A stretch of DNA of 64,000 bases, from the NCBI GenBank assembly GCA_963750075.1, contig CAVVPG010000002.1, positions 372,001 to 436,000 of the forward strand, in the 5' to 3' direction. Position 1 is the first letter of the stretch, and each line of letters opens with the position of its first letter. This document shows positions 8,121 to 17,077 of this stretch, in pieces. The DNA comes from Bog-473 sp963750075 (GTDB lineage Bacteria; Actinomycetota; Acidimicrobiia; Acidimicrobiales; RAAP-2). The position numbers and the translations under genes are program-made. Below the pieces are notes generated by a model. It saw only the letters and a list, made by a program, of their open reading frames with translations, ran no database searches and was not told the DNA's origin.

Positions 8121-9305
8121 GTGAACGACATCATCGAACGTGGCGCCGTCATTTCGGGCATTGGGATCTCGCGCATCGGCCGCAAGACCGGTATCCCGGG
8201 GCTCGACCTCACCGCCGAGTCCTCCCTCGAGGCGATCGCGGATGCCGGACTCTCCCCAGCCGATATCGACGGCATTGCCACCATGGGCGAGACGCCAGTG
8301 GACGAAGCGGTGGCCCGCTTGGCCATAGACCACTCCTGGACCGGCTCGCCCTCGGGGAGGTGGGGTCTGCTCAGCCCGGTGGTCAACGCGTTCCACGCCG
8401 TGGCGCGCGGCGAAGCGCGCCACGTGCTCGTCTACCGGACGGTGAACATGATGGGGGGCTCGGTGCTCCCCAGTGGCGGCGGAGACGGGCCCACTGTGGC
8501 GTCGCCCAGAACCGAGCCGGCCCAGCCGGTCGAGGAGCGGGACAACCCGATGGCCGACATTCCGCGGCTGATTGCCGCCCACGCGTATTCGGCGGCCAAC
8601 TGGCTCGCCCTGCACGCCCGGCGTCACATGCACCTGTACGGCACCACCAAGGAGCAGCTGGGTTGGTTGGCGCTCAACAGCCGGAAGAACGCCGCTCTCA
8701 ATCCCCGAGCGGCCTATCGTGACCCGCTCACGATGGAGGAGTATCTCGGGGCCCGCATGATCTCGGATCCGTTCGGGCTCCTCGACTGTGACGTCCCGGT
8801 CGACGGCTCCGTCGCCTTCGTGGTATCTGCGGCCGAGGCCGCCGGCGACTGTGACCACCCCGTTCGCGTGGAGGCGTGCGGTGGCGCCCTCGGGGAAGGA
8901 GGCTGGGACCAGCGCAGCGACTACCCCAAGATGGCATCGGCGGACGCCGCCCAAGAGATGTGGGGCCGCACAGACCTCCGGGCGAGCGACGTCGATCTGG
9001 CCCAGCTCTACGACGGGTTCACGTTCCTGACGTTGGCGTGGCTCGAGGCGCTCGGGTTCTGCGCGGACGGAGAGGCAGGGCCGTTCGTCGAGGACGCCAC
9101 CCGGATCGCGCTGGAGGGCCAGCTGCCACTCAACACCTACGGCGGGCAGCTCTCTGCCGGCCGGATGCACGGGAACTGGGTGCTCCACGAGGCGTGTCTG
9201 CAGCTCAGGGGTGAGGCGGGGGCGCGCCAGGTGCAGCGGCGGGACGTGGCCGTCGTCTCCAACGGCGGTGGGCCCATCGCCGGCTGCATGCTGTTGACGA
9301 GGTAG
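8121..9305 (+). CDS. Thiolase-like acyl-CoA retro-aldolase (Ltp2/SCP2-thiolase-like)
   Basis: A 394-residue thiolase-fold protein of the lipid-transfer/SCP2 group. It lacks the classical thiolase Cys-His motifs (no GHPxGATG). It has LYDGFT (Tyr297) and NTYGGQLSAG (from Asn338), the type of signatures seen in Ltp2-like aldolases that cleave beta-hydroxyacyl-CoA without a nucleophilic cysteine. These enzymes need a DUF35 partner, supplied by the divergent gene at 7689. I chose the GTG at 8121 because similarity starts there and a leaderless -10 box precedes it; the longer frame would run into the divergent gene. A second such pair occurs at 25552-27235. Confidence 0.85.
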   Translation: MNDIIERGAVISGIGISRIGRKTGIPGLDLTAESSLEAIADAGLSPADIDGIATMGETPVDEAVARLAIDHSWTGSPSGRWGLLSPVVNAFHAVARGEARHVLVYRTVNMMGGSVLPSGGGDGPTVASPRTEPAQPVEERDNPMADIPRLIAAHAYSAANWLALHARRHMHLYGTTKEQLGWLALNSRKNAALNPRAAYRDPLTMEEYLGARMISDPFGLLDCDVPVDGSVAFVVSAAEAAGDCDHPVRVEACGGALGEGGWDQRSDYPKMASADAAQEMWGRTDLRASDVDLAQLYDGFTFLTLAWLEALGFCADGEAGPFVEDATRIALEGQLPLNTYGGQLSAGRMHGNWVLHEACLQLRGEAGARQVQRRDVAVVSNGGGPIAGCMLLTR

Positions 9306-9340
9306 GACGGCACGCGGGCCCCCTGCCCTCTTGCGCGAGG

Positions 9341-9964
9341 ATGCTCGCCGTGACCGACGCAGAGGAGTCCGGTTGGACGCGACGGCGCAGCACGCTGCTG
9401 GCCAAATACGAGCAGATCGCCTGGGGTCTCTTCGCCGATCGGGGATTCAGAGAGGTCACGGTGGACGAGATCGCCGAGGCCGCCGGGGTCTCGGGGCGGA
9501 CCCTCTTCCGGTACTTTCCCTCGAAGGAGGATTTTCTCCTCGGCTTCACCCGCCGCGGCCTCCAAGACCTCGTCGCGTTGATCTCCGAGCTCGAGCCGAG
9601 CCCGGATCCGCTACAGCGCGTCTGGCAGCTCATCCGCGCCCATTCACTGGAGCAGCCGGCCGAGGTCCGACTGCTCACGCTGTGGCGTCGCGCCGCCGCA
9701 GATGCACCGGAGATCCACGCCCGCGTCCGCGGCGAGCGGGTACACGCGCTCACCGAGGCCGTCACCGACTACTGCGCCAAGTCGATGGGTGCGGTCGGCT
9801 CGGACGATCCCACGCCTCGTCTTCTGGCCGGGCTGGTGGTAGGGATCGAGAACGCAGTCATCGAGCTGTGGGGCCGGTCGGGCCTGACGCTCCTCGAGAT
9901 CTTCGACGCAGCTGAGGCCGCCGTTCCGGACCTGGCCCGCCCGGGTCGCCTGCGGTCGACCTGA
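9341..9964 (+). CDS. TetR-family transcriptional regulator
   Basis: A 207-residue TetR-type repressor. The N-terminal helix-turn-helix is clear: TVDEIAEAAGVSGRTLFRYF followed by PSKEDFLL at about residues 40-67. The C-terminal ligand-binding domain has no recognisable specificity. The ATG at 9341 follows GCGCGAGG; an in-frame GTG at 9350 is an alternative. It sits between a lyase gene and an amidohydrolase gene on the same strand. A short inverted repeat GTCA-N5-TGAC downstream of its stop (10009-10021) could be its operator for the next gene. TetR proteins in such islands commonly sense acyl-CoA intermediates, but nothing in the sequence proves this. Confidence 0.9.
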   Translation: MLAVTDAEESGWTRRRSTLLAKYEQIAWGLFADRGFREVTVDEIAEAAGVSGRTLFRYFPSKEDFLLGFTRRGLQDLVALISELEPSPDPLQRVWQLIRAHSLEQPAEVRLLTLWRRAAADAPEIHARVRGERVHALTEAVTDYCAKSMGAVGSDDPTPRLLAGLVVGIENAVIELWGRSGLTLLEIFDAAEAAVPDLARPGRLRST

Positions 9965-10008
9965 CGCCCGCGCGGGCACTTGCCAGCGCTCCCGCACCGG
10001 ATTAGATT

Positions 10009-10021
10009 GTCAGAATATGAC
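10009..10021. promoter_or_regulatory. Short inverted repeat upstream of amidohydrolase
   Basis: GTCA-gaata-TGAC is a perfect 4-base inverted repeat in a locally AT-rich gap between the TetR gene and the amidohydrolase start at 10064. It may be an operator for the upstream TetR protein, but the arms are short and chance is possible. Confidence 0.25.
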
Positions 10022-10063
10022 GATTCTTCCGACGGGAGGATCTCTTGTCAGGGGGGATCCTGC

Positions 10064-11206
10064 ATGCTGCACGACGACGTCCAGCTGATCTCGGTCGACG
10101 ACCATGTGATCGAGCACGAGCGGGTGTGGCTCGACCGCCTCCCGGCCGGGTATCGCGAGGTCGGACCGCACATCGTCGAGCTCGAGGGTGGAAAGCAGGT
10201 CTGGAAGTTCGAAGACAGGATCATTCCCACCATCGGGCTGAACGCCGTGGCGGGAAAGGATCCCAAGGACTTCGGTGTCGATCCCGTCAGCTACGACGAG
10301 ATGCTCCCCGGCTGCTACGACGTGTCGGCCCGGCTGGCCGACATGGACACCGACGGGGTCCATGCGCAGATGTGCTTCCCGTCCTTCCCCGGGTTTGCCG
10401 GCGGCACGCTGTTCGCCGCGCGGGACAAGGAGCTGGCGGCGGCGTGTGTCGTGGCGTGGAACGACTTCATCCTCGAGGAGTGGTGCGCGGCCTCACCGGA
10501 CCGGTTCATCCCCATGGTGATGGTCCCGTTCTGGGATGTGGCGGCGTCGGTGGCCGAGATCGAGCGCACCGCCGCCAAGGGCGCCAAATCCATCACCTTC
10601 ACAGAGGCGCCCCACCGCCTCGATCTCCCCTCGTATCACAGCGATCACTGGGATCCCTTGCTCGCCGCAGCCCAGGCGGCAGACATGCCGTTGTGCATGC
10701 ACTTCGGCACCGGCGGCGCGCCAGTCACCGCGCCGGACGCCAACTTCGCCGTCGCCATCGCGCTCTTCGGAATGAACTCGCAGTTCACGACCGTCGACCT
10801 GCTGCTGTCACCGGTGTTCCACAAGTTCCCCAGCCTGCGCGTCGCGCTGTCGGAGGGAGGTATCGGCTGGATGCCCTACGTGCTCGAGCGGGTCGACTAC
10901 ACCTGGGAGCGGCACCGCTGGTACACAGGCGTCAACCCCGACGTGCGACCCTCCGACCTGTTCCGCGACCACATCTTCGGCTGCTTCATCGCCGACAACG
11001 CCGGGATAGAAGAGCGGCACCTCATCGGCGTCGACAACATCATGTTCGAGGGGGACTACCCCCACAGCGACAGCAACTTCCCCGCGTCGCGCGAGAAGCT
11101 GGCCGACGTGCTCTCCGAGGTTCCCGACGACGAGGCCCGAAAGATCGCGGAGGACAATGCGCGGCGGGTGTTCAACTTCCCACGTCGGGACGCCGATCGA
11201 AGGTGA
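10064..11206 (+). CDS. Amidohydrolase-2 family metal-dependent hydrolase/decarboxylase
   Basis: A 380-residue amidohydrolase-2 (TIM-barrel) protein. The first metal motif is SVDDHVIE at about residues 9-16, a middle histidine lies in MHFGTG, and the final acidic motif is EGDYPHSDS. This family contains decarboxylases and C-C or C-O hydrolases acting on cyclic or acyl substrates; which applies here cannot be read from sequence. Start ATG 10064 (MLHDDVQL) has AGGGGGG 6-7 bases upstream; earlier in-frame starts would add unrelated residues. A homologue with a different insert pattern is at 29939, so the pathway seems to need this chemistry twice or in two branches. Confidence 0.87.
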   Translation: MLHDDVQLISVDDHVIEHERVWLDRLPAGYREVGPHIVELEGGKQVWKFEDRIIPTIGLNAVAGKDPKDFGVDPVSYDEMLPGCYDVSARLADMDTDGVHAQMCFPSFPGFAGGTLFAARDKELAAACVVAWNDFILEEWCAASPDRFIPMVMVPFWDVAASVAEIERTAAKGAKSITFTEAPHRLDLPSYHSDHWDPLLAAAQAADMPLCMHFGTGGAPVTAPDANFAVAIALFGMNSQFTTVDLLLSPVFHKFPSLRVALSEGGIGWMPYVLERVDYTWERHRWYTGVNPDVRPSDLFRDHIFGCFIADNAGIEERHLIGVDNIMFEGDYPHSDSNFPASREKLADVLSEVPDDEARKIAEDNARRVFNFPRRDADRR

Positions 11207-11211
11207 CGTTT

Positions 11212-11227
11212 CCCGCACCGGTGCGGG
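11212..11227 (+). terminator. GC-rich perfect palindrome after amidohydrolase stop
   Basis: CCCGCACCGGTGCGGG is a perfect 16-base palindrome starting 6 bases after the stop codon. No U-tract follows, so it would be a factor-assisted terminator or a 3'-end stabilising hairpin rather than a classic intrinsic terminator. Confidence 0.4.
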
Positions 11228-11238
11228 GATCCGTCCGG

Positions 11239-11266
11239 GTCCTCAGAGGTCTCGTGGACCGAGGAC
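11239..11266 (+). terminator. Second stem-loop in the same gap
   Basis: GTCCTC (11239-11244) pairs with GAGGAC (11261-11266), and inside it GGTC pairs with GACC around a short loop. There is no U-tract. It may act together with the palindrome just upstream. Confidence 0.35.
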
Positions 11267-11338
11267 GGCGGCCGCCCCAGCGGCGCACCGGGAAATCTTC
11301 TTCGAACTGGGGCACGATTTGGGTTGCCATCTCGCTGC

Positions 11339-11355
11339 TGCGCCAATCCGGCGCA
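11339..11355 (+). other. Small hairpin upstream of aldehyde dehydrogenase
   Basis: TGCGCC-aatcc-GGCGCA forms a 6-bp stem 48 bases before the ATG at 11404. With the two hairpins before it, the 197-base gap carries three inverted repeats. It could belong to a 5' leader or be incidental in GC-rich DNA. Confidence 0.25.
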
Positions 11356-11403
11356 GGGGGATGACCAGGTGGCGGCACACATGAAGCAAAGGACGGAGAC
11401 GAC

Positions 11404-12924
11404 ATGACGTGGAACTACGAGTTGTTCATCGACGGCAAATGGACGTCGGAGGCGGCTGAGGGGTCGATCGACGTCGTCGATCCCGCCACCGAAGAGGTGA
11501 TCGGGTCCGTGCCGGAGGCCACGCCGAAGACAGCGGTGCGCGCGATCGAGGCGGCTCGCCGAGCCTTCGACGAGGGCCCGTGGCCCTACATGAAGCCGTC
11601 GGAGCGGGCCGCGAAGTTGCTGGCGATGGCCGAGATCCTCGAATCGCGCGCCGGCGACCTACGAGAGCTCATCATCGCCGAGACGGGCTCGACGGGCTTC
11701 CTCACCGATGCCGTGCAGGGTGCCGGTTCGATCGGGATGTTCCGCTCCAACGCGGCGATCGCCGAGCATTCCTTTCCTTGGGTCGAGAGCGGCGTGCCGA
11801 CCGGTGGACCCACCGGACTGTCTGGAAGCGCCCTCGTTCGCGAGCCCATCGGCGTGGTCGCCGCCATCACGCCGTTCAATTTCCCGTTCATGCTCAACGT
11901 GGTGAAGGTGGCACCGGCGCTCGCCGTCGGCTGCACGGTGGTCCTCAAGCCGCATCCTTGGACACCGCTCGACGCCATGATGATCGCGGAGGTTGCCGCC
12001 GAAGCCGGGATCCCGCCCGGCGTCCTCAATGTGATCACGGGACACGGCGACGTGGGCGACGAGCTGACGTCGAACCCGATGGTGGACATGGTCACCTTCA
12101 CCGGCTCGACCGCCACCGGGCGGCGGATCATGGCCTCCGCCGCGGGAACGGTGAAGCGGGTCCAACTCGAGCTCGGCGGCAAGAGCGCCACCGTCGTGTT
12201 GGGCGACGTGGGCGAGGACTATGCCCGCAGCATCGGCTTCGGTCAGGTGCTCATGCACTGTGGCCAGGGCTGCGTGCTCCACACGCGCCTGCTGCTGCCC
12301 GAGCGTCTGCTCGACGCGTACAAGGAAGGACTTGACGCGATGCGCCCGATGATCACGATCGGTGATCCGAGGAGCGAGAGCACGGTGCTGGGCCCCCTCA
12401 TCCGCGAGCAACAACGCGAGCGCGTCGAGGGCTACGTGGCTTCTGGACACGAACAGGGTGCGGAGCTGCTCTGTGGAGGGCGCCGTCCCGACGGGCTGGA
12501 GAAGGGCTACTACTTCGAGCCGACCGTCTTCGTCAGCTCCAACGACCTCCGTATCGCTCAGGAGGAGATCTTCGGCCCGGTGCTCACCGTCGTGCCGTAC
12601 TCGGGTGATGACGAGGACGCCGTGCGGCTGGCCAACGATTCCATCTACGGCCTGGGGGGTGGCGTGGTGTCGACGTCGGACTCCCGCGGGTTCAACGTTG
12701 CCCGCCAGATCCGGGCCGGACTCGTCACGGTGCAGAAGATCGGCTCCGAGCCACTCCCGGACCTGGGTCCGGGCGGCGGGCAGGGACCCGGGTGGGGCGC
12801 TGTCCCCAAGGGCATCGGCCAGAGCGGCGCGTTCGGCGGCTACAAGCAGTCGGGACTCGGCCGGGAGTGGGGCCGCCACGGGCTCGAGGACTTCACCGAG
12901 ATCAAGAACCTCGTCTGGGGCTGA
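11404..12924 (+). CDS. Aldehyde dehydrogenase with glycine-rich C-terminal insert
   Basis: A 506-residue aldehyde dehydrogenase. The general base lies in LELGGKS (Glu256), the nucleophile in GQGC (Cys290) and the late motif EEIFGPV is present. Before the usual FGGYKQSGLGRE ending there is an extra Gly/Pro-rich segment (about residues 459-473, GPGGGQGPGWG) that the ALDH at 2882 lacks; it would lie near the substrate mouth or oligomer interface. The gene begins a probable operon: the SDR gene follows after 9 bases, then another SDR and a P450 on the same strand. Substrate unknown. Confidence 0.92.
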   Translation: MTWNYELFIDGKWTSEAAEGSIDVVDPATEEVIGSVPEATPKTAVRAIEAARRAFDEGPWPYMKPSERAAKLLAMAEILESRAGDLRELIIAETGSTGFLTDAVQGAGSIGMFRSNAAIAEHSFPWVESGVPTGGPTGLSGSALVREPIGVVAAITPFNFPFMLNVVKVAPALAVGCTVVLKPHPWTPLDAMMIAEVAAEAGIPPGVLNVITGHGDVGDELTSNPMVDMVTFTGSTATGRRIMASAAGTVKRVQLELGGKSATVVLGDVGEDYARSIGFGQVLMHCGQGCVLHTRLLLPERLLDAYKEGLDAMRPMITIGDPRSESTVLGPLIREQQRERVEGYVASGHEQGAELLCGGRRPDGLEKGYYFEPTVFVSSNDLRIAQEEIFGPVLTVVPYSGDDEDAVRLANDSIYGLGGGVVSTSDSRGFNVARQIRAGLVTVQKIGSEPLPDLGPGGGQGPGWGAVPKGIGQSGAFGGYKQSGLGREWGRHGLEDFTEIKNLVWG

Positions 12925-12933
12925 CGGGGAAAC

Positions 12934-13698
12934 GTGGGGGTGCTCGAGGGGAAGATCGCCGTCGTCACCGGTGCCTCGAGCGGGTCGGGTCTCGGCGTCG
13001 CCCGGCGGTTCGCTGAGGAAGGTGCCACCGTGGTGATGCTGGCCCGGGGCGGCGAGCGGCTGCAGCAGACGGCAAAGGATCTGGGCGCGGGAGCCGTTCC
13101 GGTCGTTGCGGATGTGGGTGACCCGGGCAGCGTCGGCCAGGCCTTCTCCGAGATCGGAGACAGATTCGGCAGGGTCGACATCCTGGTCAACAACGCCGCC
13201 GTCTACCGGCCCTGCCGGGTCGAGCTCCTGAGCGATCTCGACATCGATCAGCAGATGCGGACGAATTTCGCCGGACCGGTGTACACGTGCCGGGCCGCCA
13301 TCCCCCTGTTGCGTGCCGCCGGTGGGGGCGACATCGTCAACACCTCGAGCGAGTCGACCCTCCACCCGTTCCCGATGCTCTCGATGTATGTCGCCACCAA
13401 GGCTGCGCTCGAAGCCTTCGCGGTCGTCCTGGCCCAAGAGGTTCGTGACGACGACATCCGGGTCACCACGGTGATTCAGGGCGGGACGAATGCGGCCGGC
13501 GGTGGTTCGACCGGGTGGGAATGGGACCCCGAGCACGGTGCGGCCGCCATCGATCTGTGGACCAAGACCGGCCTGATGTCGCAAGCCTTCGGCCGCTACG
13601 GGGGTCAGGAGGTCACCGCGGTGGGCGACGTGCACGTCTTCGTCGTCACCCGGCCCCGGACCCAGAAGATGGACACGGTGTACTGCCGCAGTTTCTGA
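12934..13698 (+). CDS. SDR-family oxidoreductase
   Basis: A 254-residue classical short-chain dehydrogenase/reductase. The cofactor motif reads TGASSGSGLG (the usual TGxxxGxG), NNAA follows in the core, and the active site is YVATK with Tyr152 and Lys156 after a serine in NTSSES. It begins with GTG nine bases after the ALDH stop, so translation is probably coupled. Likely reaction: NAD(P)-dependent interconversion of an alcohol and a ketone on a pathway intermediate. The C-terminal part is unusually Gly/Trp-rich (GGSTGWEWDPEHG), which may shape the substrate pocket. Confidence 0.88.
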   Translation: MGVLEGKIAVVTGASSGSGLGVARRFAEEGATVVMLARGGERLQQTAKDLGAGAVPVVADVGDPGSVGQAFSEIGDRFGRVDILVNNAAVYRPCRVELLSDLDIDQQMRTNFAGPVYTCRAAIPLLRAAGGGDIVNTSSESTLHPFPMLSMYVATKAALEAFAVVLAQEVRDDDIRVTTVIQGGTNAAGGGSTGWEWDPEHGAAAIDLWTKTGLMSQAFGRYGGQEVTAVGDVHVFVVTRPRTQKMDTVYCRSF

Positions 13699-13723
13699 GC
13701 ACACGACACAACGAGGAGGACAG

Positions 13724-14590
13724 ATGGCTGGACGCTTGGAGGGCAAGGTCGCTTTCATCACCGGAGCGGCGCGAGGACAAGGAAGGGCCCATGCCATCCG
13801 CATGGCACAGGAGGGGGCGGACATCATCGCCGTCGACATCTGCCGCCAGATCGAGTCGAACAACTATCCGCTCTCCACACCGGAGGACCTGGCCGAGACC
13901 GAGCGTGCGGTCAAGGAGCTGGGCAGGCGCATCGTTGCCCGTCAAGCCGATGTGCGCGAGCGGTCCGAACTGCGCGAAGCGCTCGAGGCCGGTCTCACCG
14001 ACCTCGGACGGCTCGACATCGTGGTCGCCAACGCCGGCATTCTGCCCATGGCCCTGGGTGATCCACACGCCTCTGATTTCGTCGACGCCACCGATGTCGA
14101 TCTTCTCGGCGTGATGAACACGGTTGCCGTCGCCCTTCCCCACCTGCCCGACGGTGCTTCCGTCATCGTCACCGGGTCCACCGCCGGCCTCATGTCGGGC
14201 ACCACCGACAACCCGGTGATGGGACCCGGCGGCGACGGCTACGGGTGGTCCAAGCGCACCCTTGTCGGGTACACCGAGCAGATGGCCCGCCACCTTGCCT
14301 CCCGCTTCATCCGGGTTAACACGATCCACCCCACCAACTGCAATACCCATCTGCTGCACAATGACGGCCTGTACCGGATCTTCCGCCCCGACCTCGAGAA
14401 CCCCACCCGCGAGGACGCCGAGCCGGCCTTCAACTTCTTCCAAGCCATGCCCATCCCTTACGTCGAGCCAGAGGACATCGCCAATCTGGCGCTCTTCCTG
14501 GCGAGCGACGAGTCCCGCTACATCACGGGCCAACAGATCCGGGTCGACGCCGGGTCGCTGCTCAAGTTCCCCAACGGGCTGGCGGGCTGA
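13724..14590 (+). CDS. Mycofactocin-coupled SDR-family oxidoreductase
   Basis: A 288-residue SDR. The opening VAFITGAARGQGRAHAIRMA and the insert after the second strand (VDICRQIESNNYPLSTPEDL) are the marks of the mycofactocin-associated SDR group, in which tightly held NAD is recycled through the peptide-derived redox cofactor mycofactocin. The active site is YGWSK (Tyr173, Lys177). The start ATG 13724 has GAGGAGG 6-7 bases upstream. It follows the SDR at 12934 by 25 bases and precedes a P450 by 11, so one transcript is likely. No mycofactocin biosynthesis gene is in the window, so those would have to be elsewhere in the genome. Confidence 0.9.
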   Translation: MAGRLEGKVAFITGAARGQGRAHAIRMAQEGADIIAVDICRQIESNNYPLSTPEDLAETERAVKELGRRIVARQADVRERSELREALEAGLTDLGRLDIVVANAGILPMALGDPHASDFVDATDVDLLGVMNTVAVALPHLPDGASVIVTGSTAGLMSGTTDNPVMGPGGDGYGWSKRTLVGYTEQMARHLASRFIRVNTIHPTNCNTHLLHNDGLYRIFRPDLENPTREDAEPAFNFFQAMPIPYVEPEDIANLALFLASDESRYITGQQIRVDAGSLLKFPNGLAG

Positions 14591-14601
14591 CGGATCTCGA
14601 C

Positions 14602-15804
14602 ATGACGAGAACCACTGACAGTGAGCTCTACTACGACCCGTACGACTTCGACATCGATGCCGATCCGTATCCGGTATGGAAGCGCCTCCGCGACGAAGCG
14701 CCGCTGTACTACAACGACAAGCACGACTTCTATGCCTTGAGCCGGTTCGAGGACATCAGGGAGTGCAGCACCGACTGGAAGACGTACATCTCGGGCAAGG
14801 GCTCGGTGCTCGAGCTCATCAAGAGCGGGACGGAGATCCCTCCTGGGATCATCCTGTTCGAAGACCCACCGGCGCACGAGCTGCACCGGAGTCTTCTGAG
14901 CCGGGTGTTCACCCCGAAACGGATGGCCGAGATCGAGCCCCAGGCACGGACCTTCTGCGCCCGCGCTCTCGACCCCTTGATGGCTGAGGGAGGGTTCGAC
15001 TTCATCGGTGACCTGGCCGCCGAGATGCCGATGCGGGTCATCGGCATGTTGCTGGGGATCCCCGAGGACGACCAGGAGGAGATCCGCGATCGAATCGACG
15101 AGGGCATGCGGCTCGACGAAGGGGAGGCACCCCGCCAACGCGAGGATCTCGGCCCCCTCGACGGCGGCAGGTTCGCCGACCACATCGACTGGCGGGCGGA
15201 CCACCCGTCCGACGACCTCATGACCGAGTTGTTGAACGCAGAATTCGAGGACGTCGACGGGACCGTCAGAGGGCTGACGCGAGAGGAGATCCTGAACTAC
15301 GTGGGGCTCCTGGCCGCCGCAGGCAACGAGACCACGACGCGGCTCATCGGGTGGGCGGGAAAGGTGCTGGCCGAGCACCCGCACCAGCGCCGTGAGCTCG
15401 CCGACGACCCCGGGCTCATTCCCGGAGCGATCGAGGAGCTGCTGCGCTACGAATCCCCGTCACCCGTGCAGGCGCGGTACGTCATGCGTGACGTGGAGCA
15501 CCATGGCCAGAAGGTGCCCCAAGGCAGCGTGCTGGTGCTGATGAACGGGGCCGCCAACCGGGACGAGCGGAAGTTCGAAGATCCCGACCGCTTCGACATC
15601 CACCGCAAGCAGCAACAGCACCTCGCCTTCGGCTACGGCATCCACTTCTGCCTGGGCAGCCACCTGGCCCGGCTCGAGGGTCGGATCGCGTTGGAAGAGG
15701 TGCTGCGGCGGTTTCCTCGTTGGGACGTCGACTGGGACCACGCTGTCCAGGCCCATACATCGACCGTCCGCGGCTGGGAGTCGTTGCCCGTCACGACGCG
15801 GTAG
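14602..15804 (+). CDS. Cytochrome P450
   Basis: A 400-residue P450. The I-helix motif is AAGNETT (Ala240-Thr244), the K-helix ExxR is ELLR, and the heme loop is FGYGIHFCLG with the thiolate Cys350. It starts 11 bases after the mycofactocin-type SDR gene, so hydroxylation and oxidation of the new alcohol may be consecutive steps, with the ALDH at 11404 finishing to the acid. No ferredoxin is adjacent. The downstream gene is convergent (25-base gap). It belongs to the soluble three-component bacterial class by size; the exact CYP family is not assigned. Confidence 0.93.
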   Translation: MTRTTDSELYYDPYDFDIDADPYPVWKRLRDEAPLYYNDKHDFYALSRFEDIRECSTDWKTYISGKGSVLELIKSGTEIPPGIILFEDPPAHELHRSLLSRVFTPKRMAEIEPQARTFCARALDPLMAEGGFDFIGDLAAEMPMRVIGMLLGIPEDDQEEIRDRIDEGMRLDEGEAPRQREDLGPLDGGRFADHIDWRADHPSDDLMTELLNAEFEDVDGTVRGLTREEILNYVGLLAAAGNETTTRLIGWAGKVLAEHPHQRRELADDPGLIPGAIEELLRYESPSPVQARYVMRDVEHHGQKVPQGSVLVLMNGAANRDERKFEDPDRFDIHRKQQQHLAFGYGIHFCLGSHLARLEGRIALEEVLRRFPRWDVDWDHAVQAHTSTVRGWESLPVTTR

Positions 15805-15828
15805 CCGGTTCCCGCCAGGTCGCGGTCG

Positions 15829-17016
15829 TCAGGGTTCGATTCCGAGCTCGGCGAGCACCTGCGCCGTGTCGTCACCCAAAGCGGGAGCTCGCGCTGTGAC
15901 CGGGCGGGCACGCGGCGGTTCCACCGCGAGGCCCTCAGGGACCGGAAGGGTCGGTCCGCTGAGAGCTGCGCTCACGGCCGACATCGAAACGTCGAGCAGC
16001 CAGCGCCCGCCAGACTCCAGTGCCTCGAGGCAGGCGCCGGCGGCGGTCAGCCCGGTGAGGGGGTCGGCGACGGCGTCCGCGCAGAACAGGGGTCTGTCCC
16101 CGCTCCATACGACCAGCCCACCGGCCGCGGCGGCATCATCCCCGAAGGCCACTCGGTTGGCGGTCTCCCCCGACCGCCCGTAGCCGGTGATGGAGACCCA
16201 CACCTGGGGACCACCGGCTCGCACCACCGAGGTGCCGTCCAGCCCGAGCTGCGCCAGCGCGCGCGGGCGGCTGGCCTCGATCACGACGTCGGCCCGACGA
16301 ACGATGTCGTGCAGGGTCCGGACGCCGACCGGGTCCCTGAGGTCGAGCGCGACAGAGCGCTTGTGACCGTTCAACAGGTCGAAGAACTCGGCCGGGCCGC
16401 GGCGCGCCCCGTCAGGTCGCTGCGTCGACTCGACCTTCAGGACCGCCGCGCCCGCACTGCCCAACAGCGCGCCGCACAGCGGCCCCGCCCACAAGGCGGA
16501 CAGATCCACGACGAGGAGTCCACTCAGGTCGTACCGCGGGGACGCATCGCCGAGAGGAAGGCGCGTGACGCCCGTGCCGGCCGGTGGCTCGCCGACCCGT
16601 GCGACGGGCAGTCCCAGCAGGGCGGCCCGTTCCACGAGCGGCTGCGGATCACGGTCGAGCAGGTGTTGGGCGACCGCGGACCAGACCGCAGGCACGGAGG
16701 CCGGCACCCTGTCCAGTTCGAGCCACGCAGGTACCAACTCCATGTCCTCGGCCCGGGGCAGCGAGACGGCGACGAAGCCGTCGGCGCTGGGCAGCAGCCG
16801 GCAGCTCCCGCCGCAGCTCATGTCCCCTCGCCGCCACAGGCCCATCAGCGCGGCACGCTCGCCCAGCAACGCGAGCGCATCGAGTCCCTCGAAACGGCAA
16901 CCGAGCCGGTCGACGCCCTCGACCAGACCGGCCGGCGGCCCGAGTGGCTCGTCGGGCCACCCGGTGAGCGCCATGACGCCGCTGGTCGCCCACCGCCCCA
17001 TCAGACCCTGGTCCAT
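15829..17016 (-). CDS. Family III CoA-transferase-like protein with permuted domain order
   Basis: A 395-residue protein. The segment that normally opens a family III CoA-transferase (LSGLLVVDLSALWAGPLCGA then AAVLKVES) sits at residues 164-197 instead of the N-terminus. Residues 10-145 resemble the part that normally comes later (RLLPSADGFVAVSL, then LVERAALLGLPVARVGEPP). The C-terminal third returns to the usual order (VSITGYGRSG, FGDDAAAAGGLV, ADPLTGL, with Asp candidates at 293/294 and 318). This looks like a circularly permuted or partly duplicated architecture, seen in some actinobacterial proteins. The ATG at 17016 is only 61 bases from the divergent crotonase gene, so the two may form a functional pair. 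Confidence 0.75.
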   Translation of the reverse strand: MDQGLMGRWATSGVMALTGWPDEPLGPPAGLVEGVDRLGCRFEGLDALALLGERAALMGLWRRGDMSCGGSCRLLPSADGFVAVSLPRAEDMELVPAWLELDRVPASVPAVWSAVAQHLLDRDPQPLVERAALLGLPVARVGEPPAGTGVTRLPLGDASPRYDLSGLLVVDLSALWAGPLCGALLGSAGAAVLKVESTQRPDGARRGPAEFFDLLNGHKRSVALDLRDPVGVRTLHDIVRRADVVIEASRPRALAQLGLDGTSVVRAGGPQVWVSITGYGRSGETANRVAFGDDAAAAGGLVVWSGDRPLFCADAVADPLTGLTAAGACLEALESGGRWLLDVSMSAVSAALSGPTLPVPEGLAVEPPRARPVTARAPALGDDTAQVLAELGIEP

Positions 17017-17077
17017 AGCGGCAGGGTAACGTTTCGCGATCCTCGAACACCTGAGCGCCACCTCCTTCCTCGCCGAG

